Notes: generated by a model from the sequence alone, not told the origin. A stretch of DNA of 39,468 nucleotides from Streptomyces solicavernae (GCF_029968095.1 NZ_JASCIR010000039.1:1-39468), one strand, 5' to 3'; counted from the first letter of the stretch, positions 30,651 to 39,323 are shown. Numbers and translations are program-made.

Positions 30651-32327
30651 TCAAGCTCCCTGGGCCTTCGGCCGGGAGGTGCCCCCGGGCGGGCCGAAAC
30701 GCGGCGCCGCCCGTTCGACCACCGCTCTCAGATGCAAGCTGTGCGGCAACGTGCCGAACGCCGAGCCCCAGTCCCCGCCCAGCCGGGAAGCGCAGAACGC
30801 GTCCGCGACCTCCGGTGGGGCGTAGCGGGTGAGGAGGGAGCCCTGGAGGACGACGGCCAGGCGTTCCACGACGCGGCGGGCGCGGGCCTCGATGCCGTCG
30901 AGGTCGGCCAGTTCGGTCAGCAGCGACTTGATCGCGCCGTCGAGCCGGTGGTCCGCGCCGCGCGAGCGGCCCACCTCGCGCAGGTACGCGTCGAGCGCGA
31001 GCGGTTCGCGTTGCAACGCGCGCAGCACGTCGAGCGCCTGGACGTTGCCCGCGCCCTCCCAGATGGAGTTCAGCGGCGACTCGCGGAGCAGGCGCGGCAT
31101 GGCGGACTCCTCCACGTAGCCGTTGCCGCCCAGGCACTCCAGGGCCTCCACCGCGACCGGCGTGCACCGCTTCGTCACCCAGTACTTCGCCGCCGGCAGG
31201 GCGAGCCGCAGGAACGCCCGCTCCTGCTCGCCCCCGTCGTCGTACGCCGCCGCGAGCCGCAGCGCCAGGACCGTCGCCGCCTCCGACTCCAGGGCCAGGT
31301 CCGCCAGGACGTTCCGCATCAGCGGCTTGTCGATCAGCGGGCCGCCGAACGCGCTGCGGTACGTGGCGTGGTGCACGGCCTGCGCGACGGCCTGCCGCAT
31401 CAAGCCCGCCGAACCGAGCACGCAGTCCAGGCGGGTCGCCGCGACCATCTCGATGATGGTGCGCACCCCACGCCCCTCCTCACCGACCCGGCGCGCCCAC
31501 GTACCGTCGAACTCCACCTCGGCCGAGGCGTTCGAGCGGTTGCCCAGCTTGTCCTTGAGGCGCTGGAGCGCGAACGCGTTGCGCGTGCCGTCGTCCAGGA
31601 CGCGCGGCACGAGGAAGCAGCTCAGGCCGTCCGGGGCCTGCGCCAGGACCAGGAAGCCGTCCGACATCGGCGCGGAGCAGAACCACTTGTGCCCCCGCAG
31701 TACGTACGCGCCCGGCTCCGACAAGCGCTCCGCCGACGTCGTGTTGGCCCGTACGTCGCTGCCGCCCTGCTTCTCCGTCATGCCCATCCCCAGCAGCGCA
31801 CCGGCCTTCTGCGCGACGGGCCTGAGCCCCGGCTCGTACACCGTGGACGTCAGCCTCGGCTCCCACACGGCGGCGAGCGACGGCTCGGCGCGCAGCGCGG
31901 GCACCGCCGCGTGCGTCATCGACACCGGGCAGCCGTGCCCCGCCTCCGCCTGCGTCCACACCAGGAACCCCGCGGCCCGCCGCACATGCCCGCCCGGCCG
32001 GGTCCACGCCGAGGTGAGGCCCGCGGAGACGGCCCGGTCGAGGAGGCGGTGCCAGGCCGGGTGGAAGTCGACCTCGTCGATGCGGTGGCCGTAGCGGTCG
32101 TGCGTACGCAGCCTCGGCGGGTGGTCGTTGGCCTGCGCGCCCCACTCCTGGACCTCGGCCGAACCGGCGGCCGCGCCGAGCGCCGTCAGCTCCGCGCGGG
32201 CGTCGTCCAGGAGCTCCGGATCGAGGTGCCGCTCGACCGCCTCGGACAGGGCGCGGTCGGAGGCGAAGACGTCGTATTCCACCAGGGGCGGGGCCTGGTT
32301 GGTCACGGTGTGGGTGGTGGCTGCCAT
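30651..32327 (-). CDS. AidB-like acyl-CoA dehydrogenase
   Basis: A flavoprotein of 558 aa in the AidB branch of acyl-CoA dehydrogenases. Features: RRAAGFLVWTQAEAGHGCPV, the FAD-contacting GMGMTEKQGGSDVRANTT, YVLRGHKWFCSAPMSDGFLV, KDKLGNRSNASAEVEFDGTW, and the C-terminal SPLNSIWEGAGNVQALDVLR with the family's Glu and Gly-Asn. In E. coli, AidB acts in the adaptive response to alkylation; the true substrate is unresolved, and this may be an ordinary acyl-CoA oxidising enzyme. ATG 32327 is chosen because a TACCGT box ends 6 nt upstream and no ribosome-binding site exists. It is divergent from the BrkB-type gene. Confidence 0.92.
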   Translation of the reverse strand: MAATTHTVTNQAPPLVEYDVFASDRALSEAVERHLDPELLDDARAELTALGAAAGSAEVQEWGAQANDHPPRLRTHDRYGHRIDEVDFHPAWHRLLDRAVSAGLTSAWTRPGGHVRRAAGFLVWTQAEAGHGCPVSMTHAAVPALRAEPSLAAVWEPRLTSTVYEPGLRPVAQKAGALLGMGMTEKQGGSDVRANTTSAERLSEPGAYVLRGHKWFCSAPMSDGFLVLAQAPDGLSCFLVPRVLDDGTRNAFALQRLKDKLGNRSNASAEVEFDGTWARRVGEEGRGVRTIIEMVAATRLDCVLGSAGLMRQAVAQAVHHATYRSAFGGPLIDKPLMRNVLADLALESEAATVLALRLAAAYDDGGEQERAFLRLALPAAKYWVTKRCTPVAVEALECLGGNGYVEESAMPRLLRESPLNSIWEGAGNVQALDVLRALQREPLALDAYLREVGRSRGADHRLDGAIKSLLTELADLDGIEARARRVVERLAVVLQGSLLTRYAPPEVADAFCASRLGGDWGSAFGTLPHSLHLRAVVERAAPRFGPPGGTSRPKAQGA

Positions 32328-32332
32328 GCGGA

Positions 32333-32339
32333 TACGGTA
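32333..32339. promoter_or_regulatory. Shared bidirectional -10 element
   Basis: The 7-bp TACGGTA gives TACGGT on the plus strand (32333-32338) and TACCGT on the minus strand (32339-32334). Each ends 6 nt before a start codon: GTG 32345 on plus, ATG 32327 on minus. One overlapping box could thus serve two leaderless, divergent transcripts. Confidence 0.55.
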
Positions 32340-32344
32340 AGGAG

Positions 32345-33511
32345 GTGCACCAGGCAAACGAAACACCTGAGCAGGGCTCAGGACGGCTCCACCGCGCTCG
32401 GGTCCTCTACCGGAACATGTCGAAGCGCAAGACCGCCTGGCTGCTCCTCAAGGACACCGTCGACTCCTGCGTCGAGTACCGCATCCTCGGCCTCGCCGCC
32501 GAAGCCGCCTTCTTCACGCTGCTCTCCGTGCCGCCGCTGCTGCTCAGCCTCATCGGACTCCTCGGATACGTCGACACCTGGACCGGCGCCGACACCATCC
32601 AGTCGCTGCGCGAGAACATCCTGGAGGCCTCCCGGACCGTCCTCTCCGACCAGGGCGTCAAGGAGATCGCGCAGCCGATCCTCGACGACGTCATGAAGGG
32701 CGGCAGACCCGACGTCATCTCGATCGGCTTCGTGCTCTCCCTGTGGTCGGGCTCGCGGGCGGTGACGGTCTTCATCGACACCATCACCGTGATGTACGGC
32801 CTTGACGGGGTGCGCGGCATCGTCAAGACCCGGCTGCTCGCGTTCCTGCTGTTCCTGGTGGCGCTGCTGATCGGCTCGGTGGCGATGCCGCTGATGGTGG
32901 CGGGTCCGGACGCGGTGATCAGCCTGTTCTCGTGGTCCGAGTCGCTGGTGCGGCTCCTGTACTGGCCCGTGGTGATCGTGCTGAGCATCGTCTTCCTGAC
33001 GACGCTGTACCACGTGTCCGTGCCGGTGCGGTCGCCGTGGGTGGAGGACGTGCCCGGTGCGCTGGTGGCGCTCGGGATGTGGGTGCTCGGCAGCTTCCTG
33101 CTCCGTATCTACCTCACCAACACCATCGAGGGCCCGAGCGGCCGCCCCACCATCTACGGCTCCCTGGCCGCGCCCATCGCCGTGATGCTGTGGATCGGGG
33201 TCGGCGCGTTCGCGGTGCTCGTGGGGGCCGCGGTGAACGCCGCGATCGACCGGGTGTGGCCGTCCGTCGCCACGGCGGCCGCGCGCGCGGCGAACGAGCG
33301 GGTACGGGAGCAGCGCGCCGCTGAAGTCGTGGCCAGGGCGGCGGCCGCCCGGGCCGCGCAGGAGGACCCGGACAACCCGGAGATGCCCTCGGAGTTCCCC
33401 GAGCGCTGGGCCCAGTTCCTGCCCCCGGAAGACGTCACGGGCCGCCTGCGCACCCACCACCGCAGGAACGGCGAGGCGGACCGCCCGGAGGACCGCAGCC
33501 CACGCGACTGA
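32345..33511 (+). CDS. YihY/BrkB family inner-membrane protein
   Basis: A 388-residue membrane protein with about six helices. Family marks are LGLAAEAAFFTLLSVPPLLL in helix 1, SIGFVLSLWSGSRAVTVFID, the central VALLIGSVAMPLMVAG, and the helix beginning TIYGSLAAPIAVMLWIGVGAF. The C-terminal 90 residues are soluble and rich in Ala, Arg and Glu, forming a likely helical tail. The molecular function of the family is unclear; it has been called RNase BN or virulence factor BrkB in error or by analogy. GTG 32345 is used, although ATG 32417 is possible; GTG overlaps its own AAGGAGG, fitting a leaderless start. Confidence 0.9.
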   Translation: MHQANETPEQGSGRLHRARVLYRNMSKRKTAWLLLKDTVDSCVEYRILGLAAEAAFFTLLSVPPLLLSLIGLLGYVDTWTGADTIQSLRENILEASRTVLSDQGVKEIAQPILDDVMKGGRPDVISIGFVLSLWSGSRAVTVFIDTITVMYGLDGVRGIVKTRLLAFLLFLVALLIGSVAMPLMVAGPDAVISLFSWSESLVRLLYWPVVIVLSIVFLTTLYHVSVPVRSPWVEDVPGALVALGMWVLGSFLLRIYLTNTIEGPSGRPTIYGSLAAPIAVMLWIGVGAFAVLVGAAVNAAIDRVWPSVATAAARAANERVREQRAAEVVARAAAARAAQEDPDNPEMPSEFPERWAQFLPPEDVTGRLRTHHRRNGEADRPEDRSPRD

Positions 33512-33575
33512 CCCGGCCCGCACGCCCGGCCCGCACGCTCGGTCTGTACGCCCGGCCCGGCGTAGCCTCGACGGC

Positions 33576-34280
33576 ATGTACGAGGAGCGGGGCTCGCGGT
33601 ACGAGGGCGCGCTGGTGTGGCGCAGGGAGCCCCCCGGGTCGCCTGCGTCCGAGGCGCCGTACCCCGTTCTGCCCGACGGCTGCATGGACCTGCTGTGGAC
33701 CGAGGGCCGGCTGTTCGTCGCCGGTCCGGACACCCGGGCGTACACCCCGGACGGCGAGGGCGGGCGCGGCATCGTCGGGATCCGGTTCGCGCCCGGCACC
33801 GCGCCCGCGCTGCTCGGCGTGCCTGCCGACGCGCTGCGCGACCTGCGGGTGGACCTGGCGGAGCTCTGGCCGGCCGCGCGGGTACGCCGTCTGACGGCGC
33901 GGGTCGACGCGGCGGCCGACCCGGCGGCGGCGCTGGAGGCGGTCGCCCTCGCGCGGGCCGCCGACCGCCCGCCGCCCGACCCGCTGCTGCTGCGGGTCAC
34001 GGCGGCCTTGTCGGCGGGCCGCACGGTCGGCGAGACCGCGGATGTGCTCGGCCTCGGCGCCCGGCGCCTCCACCGGCATGCGCTGGCCGCGTTCGGCTAC
34101 GGCCCGAAGACGCTGGCCCGGGTGTTGCGCCTGCAGCGCGCGCTCGCACTGGCCCGTTCCGGACTGCCGTACGCGGAGACGGCCGCAGTCGCCGGGTACG
34201 CGGATCAGGCCCATCTGGCGCGTGACGTACGGGACTTGACCGGGTTGCGGTTGACCGACCTGCTCAGTCGTCGTCCGTGA
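33576..34280 (+). CDS. AraC-family transcriptional regulator
   Basis: A 234-residue regulator. The N-terminal sensor (about 1-120) has PVLPDGCMDLLWTEGRLFVA and GIRFAPGTAPALLGVPA, as in the DUF6597 domain that often precedes AraC helix-turn-helices. The C-terminal half has two helix-turn-helices: VGETADVLGLGARRLHRHAL and GLPYAETAAVAGYADQAHLAR, with the recognition GYADQAHLAR typical of AraC proteins. ATG 33576 follows a TAGCCT box at 33563-33568 by 7 nt, suggesting a leaderless mRNA. Its 3' end overlaps the convergent VOC gene by 17 bp. Confidence 0.92.
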   Translation: MYEERGSRYEGALVWRREPPGSPASEAPYPVLPDGCMDLLWTEGRLFVAGPDTRAYTPDGEGGRGIVGIRFAPGTAPALLGVPADALRDLRVDLAELWPAARVRRLTARVDAAADPAAALEAVALARAADRPPPDPLLLRVTAALSAGRTVGETADVLGLGARRLHRHALAAFGYGPKTLARVLRLQRALALARSGLPYAETAAVAGYADQAHLARDVRDLTGLRLTDLLSRRP

Positions 34281-34689
34281 CGGCCGCTTCGGGCAGCGGC
34301 GCGAACAGGTCGACGCCCTGGCCGTCGGGGTCGAGGACGGTCGCGTACCGCTGGCCCCAGAACGCGTCGAACGGCTTCATCCCGCCCTCGTACCCGGCGG
34401 CGACCAGCTCCTCGTACGTCGCGTCGACGGCGGCCGGGTCCGCGCAGACGAAGGCGAGGGCGGCGCGACCTCCGGAGGGCGGGGGCTGCCAGTCCGGGTG
34501 GAAGGAGCGGACGGTTGCCTCGCTGTCGAGCGCGAAGCGGAGCCCTCCGGGCAGCGGGGCCTCCACGTGCGGGAGTTGCTCGGCTCCCTCGGGGAACTCC
34601 AGGCCGAGGCGGCGGTAGAAGGCGAGGGAGGCGGACATGTCGGAGACGACGAGGGAGATGACGTCGAAGTGGGGTGTGGGGGTACTCAT
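34264..34689 (-). CDS. VOC family (glyoxalase/bleomycin-resistance-like) protein
   Basis: A 141-residue protein with two beta-alpha-beta-beta-beta modules: HFDVISLVVSDMSASLAFYR and the second-half VDATYEELVAAGYEG, WGQRYATVLDPDGQGVDLFA. Such proteins bind metal or drugs. Expected metal ligands are not clearly all kept (the first strand has FDVISL rather than an obvious His), so binding rather than catalysis is possible. ATG 34689 follows TACCGT (34701-34696) by 6 nt with no ribosome-binding site, so it is probably leaderless. It converges on and overlaps the AraC gene. Confidence 0.9.
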   Translation of the reverse strand: MSTPTPHFDVISLVVSDMSASLAFYRRLGLEFPEGAEQLPHVEAPLPGGLRFALDSEATVRSFHPDWQPPPSGGRAALAFVCADPAAVDATYEELVAAGYEGGMKPFDAFWGQRYATVLDPDGQGVDLFAPLPEAAVTDDD

Positions 34690-34907
34690 AGGGGGACGGT
34701 AGGGTGCGGGCGGCGGCCGGTCTTGAACGAATCGGACACGTCTCAGGCGGGTGCCGGACACCCGCGGGAGACGCTGGTGGGCGCCCTACCAGGGGGCGTC
34801 CTCTCGATCCGGCGCTCGCGACATGCCTCACTCGAAGCCCTGCCGGAGTACGGCCGCTGCCGGGGTGGACTCAGTACGGTCACTCGAACCCATGACGACC
34901 CCTTTCG
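34690..34907. other. Gap between VOC gene and IS630 relic
   Basis: No gene seen. A small hairpin GCGGGTG-N5-CACCCGC occupies 34747-34765. A run in one frame (TSQAGAGHPRETLVGALPGG) has no start or known relative. Confidence 0.4.
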
Positions 34908-35060
34908 CTAGTGTCCTGAGTCGGGGATTCACTTCAGATATCCGGCGAGGCGTTCGAGGATCTCGTCTGCGGTCTTCGTCCAGACGACGGTTTCGGGTCG
35001 TCGTTCCAGATCTTGATCCAGGTGATGCGCCGTCAGCCTCGCGCTGCGCTTGGTACATGG
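34908..35060 (-). pseudogene. C-terminal relic of an IS630-family transposase
   Basis: On the minus strand, one frame gives ITWIKIWNDDPKP and the next VVWTKTADEILERLAGYLK, together the well-known IS630 C-terminus (...FVWTKTADEIL...). One base is missing near 34985. After YLK an in-frame TGA stands where Arg is expected, and the frame then reads IPDSGH and TAG, the usual family end. Only about 45 codons remain. The terminal AGTGTCCTGAGTC at about 34910 fits an IS end. Confidence 0.75.
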
Positions 35061-35543
35061 CGAGAGCGAGGACAAAGCCGGCGTCCGGAGGAAGTCATCA
35101 GCGGCTCGGTGTGGGCCCGGGATGACGTTCACCGTGAACCGGATGTTGCTGCGCGAGATGCCCAGCGCCGCCGTGGCGGGGGAGTCCCGTGCCCAGTCCC
35201 GCAGCGCGGACAGCAGCACGCAACCGACCTCGCCCAGCGCGAAGGAGTCCGCGCACGGGTCGCTGTAGCCGATCATCCACGGCATCGGCATGGAGGACCT
35301 TGCTCCGCTGGACGCAGGCGCGGGCGACGGCGGTGCTGGCGCGGGGACACCTTTGCAAGGCCTTCACGCTGCCTCCTACAACCGTGCGCCAGATCACTTC
35401 CGTTAGCTCCGGTTAAAGGCGAACCGCCCAGGTTGGGTGTGTTGCCTGTGATGATCACGCCGCGTACGAAAGGCAGCGGCGCGACACATCCAGCAACGTC
35501 CTGCCCTCGGTTCGATGGAGGGCAGGGCCAGAAGGGGCATGTC
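35061..35543. other. Gap before the secreted nuclease gene
   Basis: About 480 bp without a supported gene. A minus-strand run (SDPCADSFALGEVGCVLLSA) has coding-like composition but no start and no family I recognise. The nuclease reading frame is open across this gap but has no family-like sequence before 35544. The nuclease promoter must lie here; I see no clear -35/-10 pair. Confidence 0.4.
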
Positions 35544-37571
35544 TTGTTAGGAAGGTCAAGAGCCAGAAGGAAACACGTTCTCTCGCGGATAGCCGTCGGT
35601 ACGGCGGCCGTGCTGCTGTTCAGTGCAGGCGGTGTGGCCGGTGCGGTCGAGACGGCTCCGGCCGCCCAGCCCGACCCCAACGCCGCCCCCTCGACCCGGC
35701 CCGCTGCCGGGCCGGAGAAGGCCACGCGTGCGGCTGCAGCGGGGGCGCGGCCGGTGTCGGGGAAGAACCCGACGGCTGCGCCTTTGTCGCGGAATGCTGC
35801 GCCTGGCGGGTTCCAGCGGGTGACGTCTCAGAAGGTCCAGCTCAAGAACAAGGTGACCGACGCGGACGGGGACAAGTCGACGCTGACGTTTGAGGTGTGG
35901 ACCTCGGATGCGGCAGGCAACCCGCTGAAGAAGGTGAGCATCGCCGACAACCAGTGGGGTGTCATTGTCTCCCCCTACGTGGCGTCGGGAACGACGGTCA
36001 CGGCGGATGTGCCGGTGGGCAAGCTGGCGCTGAACACGAACTACGTCTTCCACACATCGGCGTTCGACGGCTCCCTGTACGAAACGTCGTGGTCGCCGTG
36101 GGCGAAGTTCCGTATCGAGCTGCCGGTTGACCTGACGCTGCCGACGCCCGACTACAGTGCGCCCGATCCGACGTCGCTGAACACGCCGCCGAACTACTAC
36201 CAGACGAAGCCGCTGGGTTCGGCTGGTACGCCGCTGTCTGCGCGCTCGCCGAAGTCGGCGGTGGAGCAGTGCAGCGAGGCGGATGCGGACGGCCGCCAGG
36301 TGTGCTTCGGCAAGTCGACGCCGGTGGCCAAGGGCAAGGCGCCCAAGAGCGGGGCGAAGGCCGCGGATGTGGCGGCGGCGACGGCCGGGGTGGAGTGGTG
36401 TAACACTGACTTCGAAAGCATCCTCGCTACCCGGTTCACCGAGTGCGATGTCAGGTCGGTGCCGGTCTACATCAGCATGGACGGCAAGATCCAGGCCACT
36501 GCTCACTTCATGTTCCTGCGGATGCTGCAGCTCGATGGGCAGAACAGCTTCACGGAGCACCTGACGATCGAGCCCGCTCAGCAGATTCCCCCCGCATTCC
36601 GCGAGATCAACTTCGTGGGTGTGGAGCACCTGTGCCAGGGATCGTGTACGCCGCATGAGCCCGATCACAGTGCGTGGAGGGGCAAGACGTGGTGGGTGCC
36701 GGGCGAGATGCATTCCGCGTCGCTGACCACCTCGTACACGTGGGACGCCTCGGTTGCCGGGAAGACGTACCTGTACAAGCCGGATGTGAAGATCGACGCG
36801 AACATTCTGCCTGCGGACGGGAAGATCCGCCCGTTCATGACCGGCTACCAGTGGTCTTTGGACTACGACGGCGGCACGGAGGATCTCGACCAGATCCGAT
36901 GCGACACCACCAACGCAGGGCCGGGCACGGGCTGTGTGTTCGTCAACCACGCACCCACCTACATCTTCAACGCCAAGGCTTATCCGCAGGCCGCGGCGCA
37001 CGCGTGGCTGATCCAGAAGGCCACCCCCAAGCACCCGGGTTCGATGGCCGATCAAAAGCCCCTGTACTACATGGGCGACAGTGCGCAGAACTCCCGTAGC
37101 CGTAACCGGATCTGCCCCACCGGGTGGGCCGCGGCGAACGGGGACGCCTCCGCCCTGGTGGACGCGGCCGACGCGCTGAACTGTGACGAGTTCGCGTTCG
37201 CCTCCTCCTACAACAGCGGCGGCATGTCGTCCGCTGAGGGCGGCCTGAACCCCGCGCTGCCCCCGGGCGGCGGGACCACACCGACGGGTGCGGCGTGCAT
37301 TGGCACCTACGCCAAGAAGCACGGCAGCATGGTCCACCTGTTCTCCCTGAACGGCACCGACCCCACGTTCAGCGAGGTGTGCGGCCGGTCGGCAATCTCC
37401 GGCATGCACAACCAGGAATCCATGGGCAACCACTTCGCGACGTTCATGCGGGACATGCGGATCATGGACAAGGATGCGTACTGGCTGGACACGCGGATGG
37501 ATGACGGCGGCACCTGCAAGTACGGCATCGGCGGCGGTCAGCCGGTGATCTGCAAGCTGGCCGCGGAGTAA
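35544..37571 (+). CDS. Secreted NucA/NucB-type deoxyribonuclease with N-terminal Ig-like domain
   Basis: A large exported protein, 675 aa. A signal peptide is clear (RSRARRKHVLSRIAVGTAAV, then LLFSAGGVAGAVETAPA). A Pro/Ala-rich linker leads to an Ig or fibronectin-like domain (VQLKNKVTDADGDKSTLTFE to WSPWAKFRIEL, about 95-190). A long cysteine-containing middle region follows (CNTDFESILATRFTECDV). The C-terminus has the NucA/NucB nuclease pattern: CPTGW, LNCDEFAFASSYNSGG and, later, MHNQESMGNHFATFMRDMRI with DAYWLD. TTG 35544 is the best start: GAAGGGG lies about 6 nt before it and the signal peptide follows directly. It is followed by a strong terminator and a convergent gene that may be its immunity partner. 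Confidence 0.85.
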   Translation: MLGRSRARRKHVLSRIAVGTAAVLLFSAGGVAGAVETAPAAQPDPNAAPSTRPAAGPEKATRAAAAGARPVSGKNPTAAPLSRNAAPGGFQRVTSQKVQLKNKVTDADGDKSTLTFEVWTSDAAGNPLKKVSIADNQWGVIVSPYVASGTTVTADVPVGKLALNTNYVFHTSAFDGSLYETSWSPWAKFRIELPVDLTLPTPDYSAPDPTSLNTPPNYYQTKPLGSAGTPLSARSPKSAVEQCSEADADGRQVCFGKSTPVAKGKAPKSGAKAADVAAATAGVEWCNTDFESILATRFTECDVRSVPVYISMDGKIQATAHFMFLRMLQLDGQNSFTEHLTIEPAQQIPPAFREINFVGVEHLCQGSCTPHEPDHSAWRGKTWWVPGEMHSASLTTSYTWDASVAGKTYLYKPDVKIDANILPADGKIRPFMTGYQWSLDYDGGTEDLDQIRCDTTNAGPGTGCVFVNHAPTYIFNAKAYPQAAAHAWLIQKATPKHPGSMADQKPLYYMGDSAQNSRSRNRICPTGWAAANGDASALVDAADALNCDEFAFASSYNSGGMSSAEGGLNPALPPGGGTTPTGAACIGTYAKKHGSMVHLFSLNGTDPTFSEVCGRSAISGMHNQESMGNHFATFMRDMRIMDKDAYWLDTRMDDGGTCKYGIGGGQPVICKLAAE

Positions 37572-37593
37572 CGCCCCTGGCCTCAACGGCATT

Positions 37594-37623
37594 GGCCCCC
37601 ACCCTGCGATCAGGGTGGGGGCC
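37594..37623 (+). terminator. Bidirectional terminator between nuclease and DUF6461-like genes
   Basis: GGCCCCCACCCTG (37594-37606) pairs perfectly with CAGGGTGGGGGCC (37611-37623) around CGAT. It lies 22 bp past the nuclease stop and 23 bp past the stop of the convergent gene, so it can serve both. Confidence 0.88.
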
Positions 37624-37646
37624 GGTCGCATATGCGCGGCAGACGG

Positions 37647-38306
37647 TCATGCCGGGGCGATGAGGACGCCGGGAAGGTCACCGGCCTTCACGGCGTCCTG
37701 GTCGATGGCCACGCCCGTGTAGGCACCCACGGCGGTGAACACCAACTCGGGAAGGCGCTCGCCATACTCCTCGAAGTACGCGACGACTTCGGCCTCACTG
37801 GCCTCAGGCATCGACGGGAACACTGCGCCCGCGGCGCTGAGGGCGGCATCGAGGGCCGAGCCCTGCCCGGTGTCGGTGCCGAAGTCCGTCCGGTACACGC
37901 AGGCATCGGGCGCATGGATGATCAGGGCCGGGGGGCTGAAACGGTTGGCGGTCAGGCAGAGGATCTCCTCGCCCTCGCAGGGAAGCATTGACTCGACCTT
38001 GCCTTGGTAACCGGTCGTCCAGGTGGCCATGCCCCAGTCCTCCAGCACGTACGTCCACTCACCGCACGTGCCGTACATGGCGCGGTTGAGGTGGGGGGAG
38101 GGCCGGCCCGGCTGCCCGGCTGGTGCGCGCAGCGTCCTGCACGGGGTGCGCGCGGCCAGCTCGTCGAGGTCGGCGCCCAGGTTGATGAGGAACTCGTCCG
38201 TCTCCACGCCTCGGGCCAGGGTCAGCGAGATGCCACCGAGCATGCCGGGCACGGCCGATGAAGGGGTGTGGTGGTGTGCGCCTATCCACGCGATGCCGTC
38301 ACTCAT
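37647..38306 (-). CDS. DUF6461-like protein, possible immunity partner
   Basis: A 219-residue cytoplasmic protein similar in pattern to the DUF6461 family of Streptomyces: N-terminal SDGIAW, the central CGEWTYVLEDWGMATW, EILCLTANRFSPPALIIH, and a C-terminal AVGAYTGVAIDQDAVKAG. No function is known for the family. There is no signal peptide. ATG 38306 follows a TAGTCT box (38319-38314) by 7 nt, suggesting a leaderless mRNA, and a 12-bp palindrome overlaps that box. Its tail-to-tail position with a secreted nuclease, and the acidic sequence, allow an immunity role, but this is inference. Confidence 0.72.
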   Translation of the reverse strand: MSDGIAWIGAHHHTPSSAVPGMLGGISLTLARGVETDEFLINLGADLDELAARTPCRTLRAPAGQPGRPSPHLNRAMYGTCGEWTYVLEDWGMATWTTGYQGKVESMLPCEGEEILCLTANRFSPPALIIHAPDACVYRTDFGTDTGQGSALDAALSAAGAVFPSMPEASEAEVVAYFEEYGERLPELVFTAVGAYTGVAIDQDAVKAGDLPGVLIAPA

Positions 38307-38738
38307 GCCGGTCAGACTATCGGCCGATACTGGCGGCGGTTCTGGTGGTGACAACGGGCCCGGACGGCACCGCCTGCGCAGGCCGTCATGGCCAGCGGGA
38401 ACGTCGCCGCGCGCTCGGTCGGCTCTTGACCTGCAGTTTCAAGTTGGCGGAGGCTCACTCAGGACCACCGCGGACGCCAATTGGTCAACCACGGAGCTCC
38501 TCTCCTCGGAGTGCGGAGAGGCGAGGCGAGGCATGACACTCGCTTCGGCCTCGGTTGCGAGTGATCGCCGCAGACTGGACAGCACCCGTCTGGCCGTCGC
38601 CGCGTCCGCGCTGCCCTCACCCGCGGCGGCCCGGCCCAAGACGCAGTCGTCGCACGTGAGTTGCGGACAGAGATCGAGATGTACCAGCCCCCGCGACCGG
38701 CTCTGGCTCGTTAGGTCCTGCGGGTAGAGTCCGGCGTT
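38307..38738. other. Gap between DUF6461-like and GNAT genes
   Basis: 432 bp. Apart from the two promoters, no gene can be supported. A minus-strand open run (DLCPQLTCDDCVLGRAAAGE to VVDQLASAVVLSEPPPT) lacks a start codon and any recognised family; it may be the end of a lost gene. Confidence 0.4.
38318..38329 (-). promoter_or_regulatory. Palindrome at the DUF6461-like promoter
   Basis: TATCGGCCGATA is a perfect 12-bp palindrome overlapping the first bases of the -10-like TAGTCT (38319-38314) of the minus-strand gene. It may be an operator. Confidence 0.4.
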
Positions 38739-39323
38739 ATGTACCCGGTCAGCCGTAGCAGCCGCCGCCTGAGGCTCCGCGAGCTCACCACCGACGACGT
38801 GGACGCCGTCCTGGCGATCTACGGAAGCCCCCGGGCGACGGAGCACCTCAGCTTCGAACCGCGCTCCCGTACGGACGTGGAGCAGATCGTCGCCCGATCG
38901 ATTGCGTCGGCCAACGCTACCCCGCGAGCCGAGTACGCCGTCGTGGTCGTGACCCAGGACAGCGGCGAACTGATCGGGTTCGGACGCCTGGCCATGGACC
39001 CGCACCAGCCGAACGCGGCCACTTTCGGCTTCGCCCTCCGCCCAGACAGCTGGGGCGTCGGCCACGGCGTCGAGACCGTGGACCTGCTGCTGGGCTTCGG
39101 TTTCGAGGACCTTCACCTTCACCGGATCTGGGGTGCCCGCGCGCCGCGCAACGAGGCGTCGGCGCGCACCATGATCAAGGCCGGGATGGTCGAAGAGGGC
39201 CGCATCCGCGAGCACATCCAAAGAGGAGGGCTGTGGCGCGATTCCATCGTCCACGCGATCCTCGACCACGAGTGGAAGAGCCGCGCCCTCCCCACGGTGT
39301 GTCCCGAATTCAAGTCCCTCTGA
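38739..39323 (+). CDS. GNAT family N-acetyltransferase, RimJ/RimL type
   Basis: A 194-residue acetyltransferase of the type that modifies protein N-termini or small amines. It shows RLRLRELTTDDVDAVLAIYG, then SGELIGFGRL, FGFALRPDSWGVGHGVETVD (acetyl-CoA loop, here GVGHG) and the closing HRIWGARAPRNEASARTMIK followed by AGMVEEGRIREH, the classic RimJ-type order. ATG 38739 is preceded by a TAGAGT box at 38725-38730, 8 nt away, and by no ribosome-binding site, so it is probably leaderless. The substrate is unknown. Confidence 0.92.
   Translation: MYPVSRSSRRLRLRELTTDDVDAVLAIYGSPRATEHLSFEPRSRTDVEQIVARSIASANATPRAEYAVVVVTQDSGELIGFGRLAMDPHQPNAATFGFALRPDSWGVGHGVETVDLLLGFGFEDLHLHRIWGARAPRNEASARTMIKAGMVEEGRIREHIQRGGLWRDSIVHAILDHEWKSRALPTVCPEFKSL

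Noticed and set aside
35013..35543. N-terminal extension of the nuclease frame
   Set aside because: The extension has no family-like sequence, crosses the IS relic and gap, and would put the signal peptide inside the protein.
38439..38736. Minus-strand open run as a gene
   Set aside because: No start codon at a sensible place, no ribosome-binding site or promoter, and no recognised motif beyond one CxxC.
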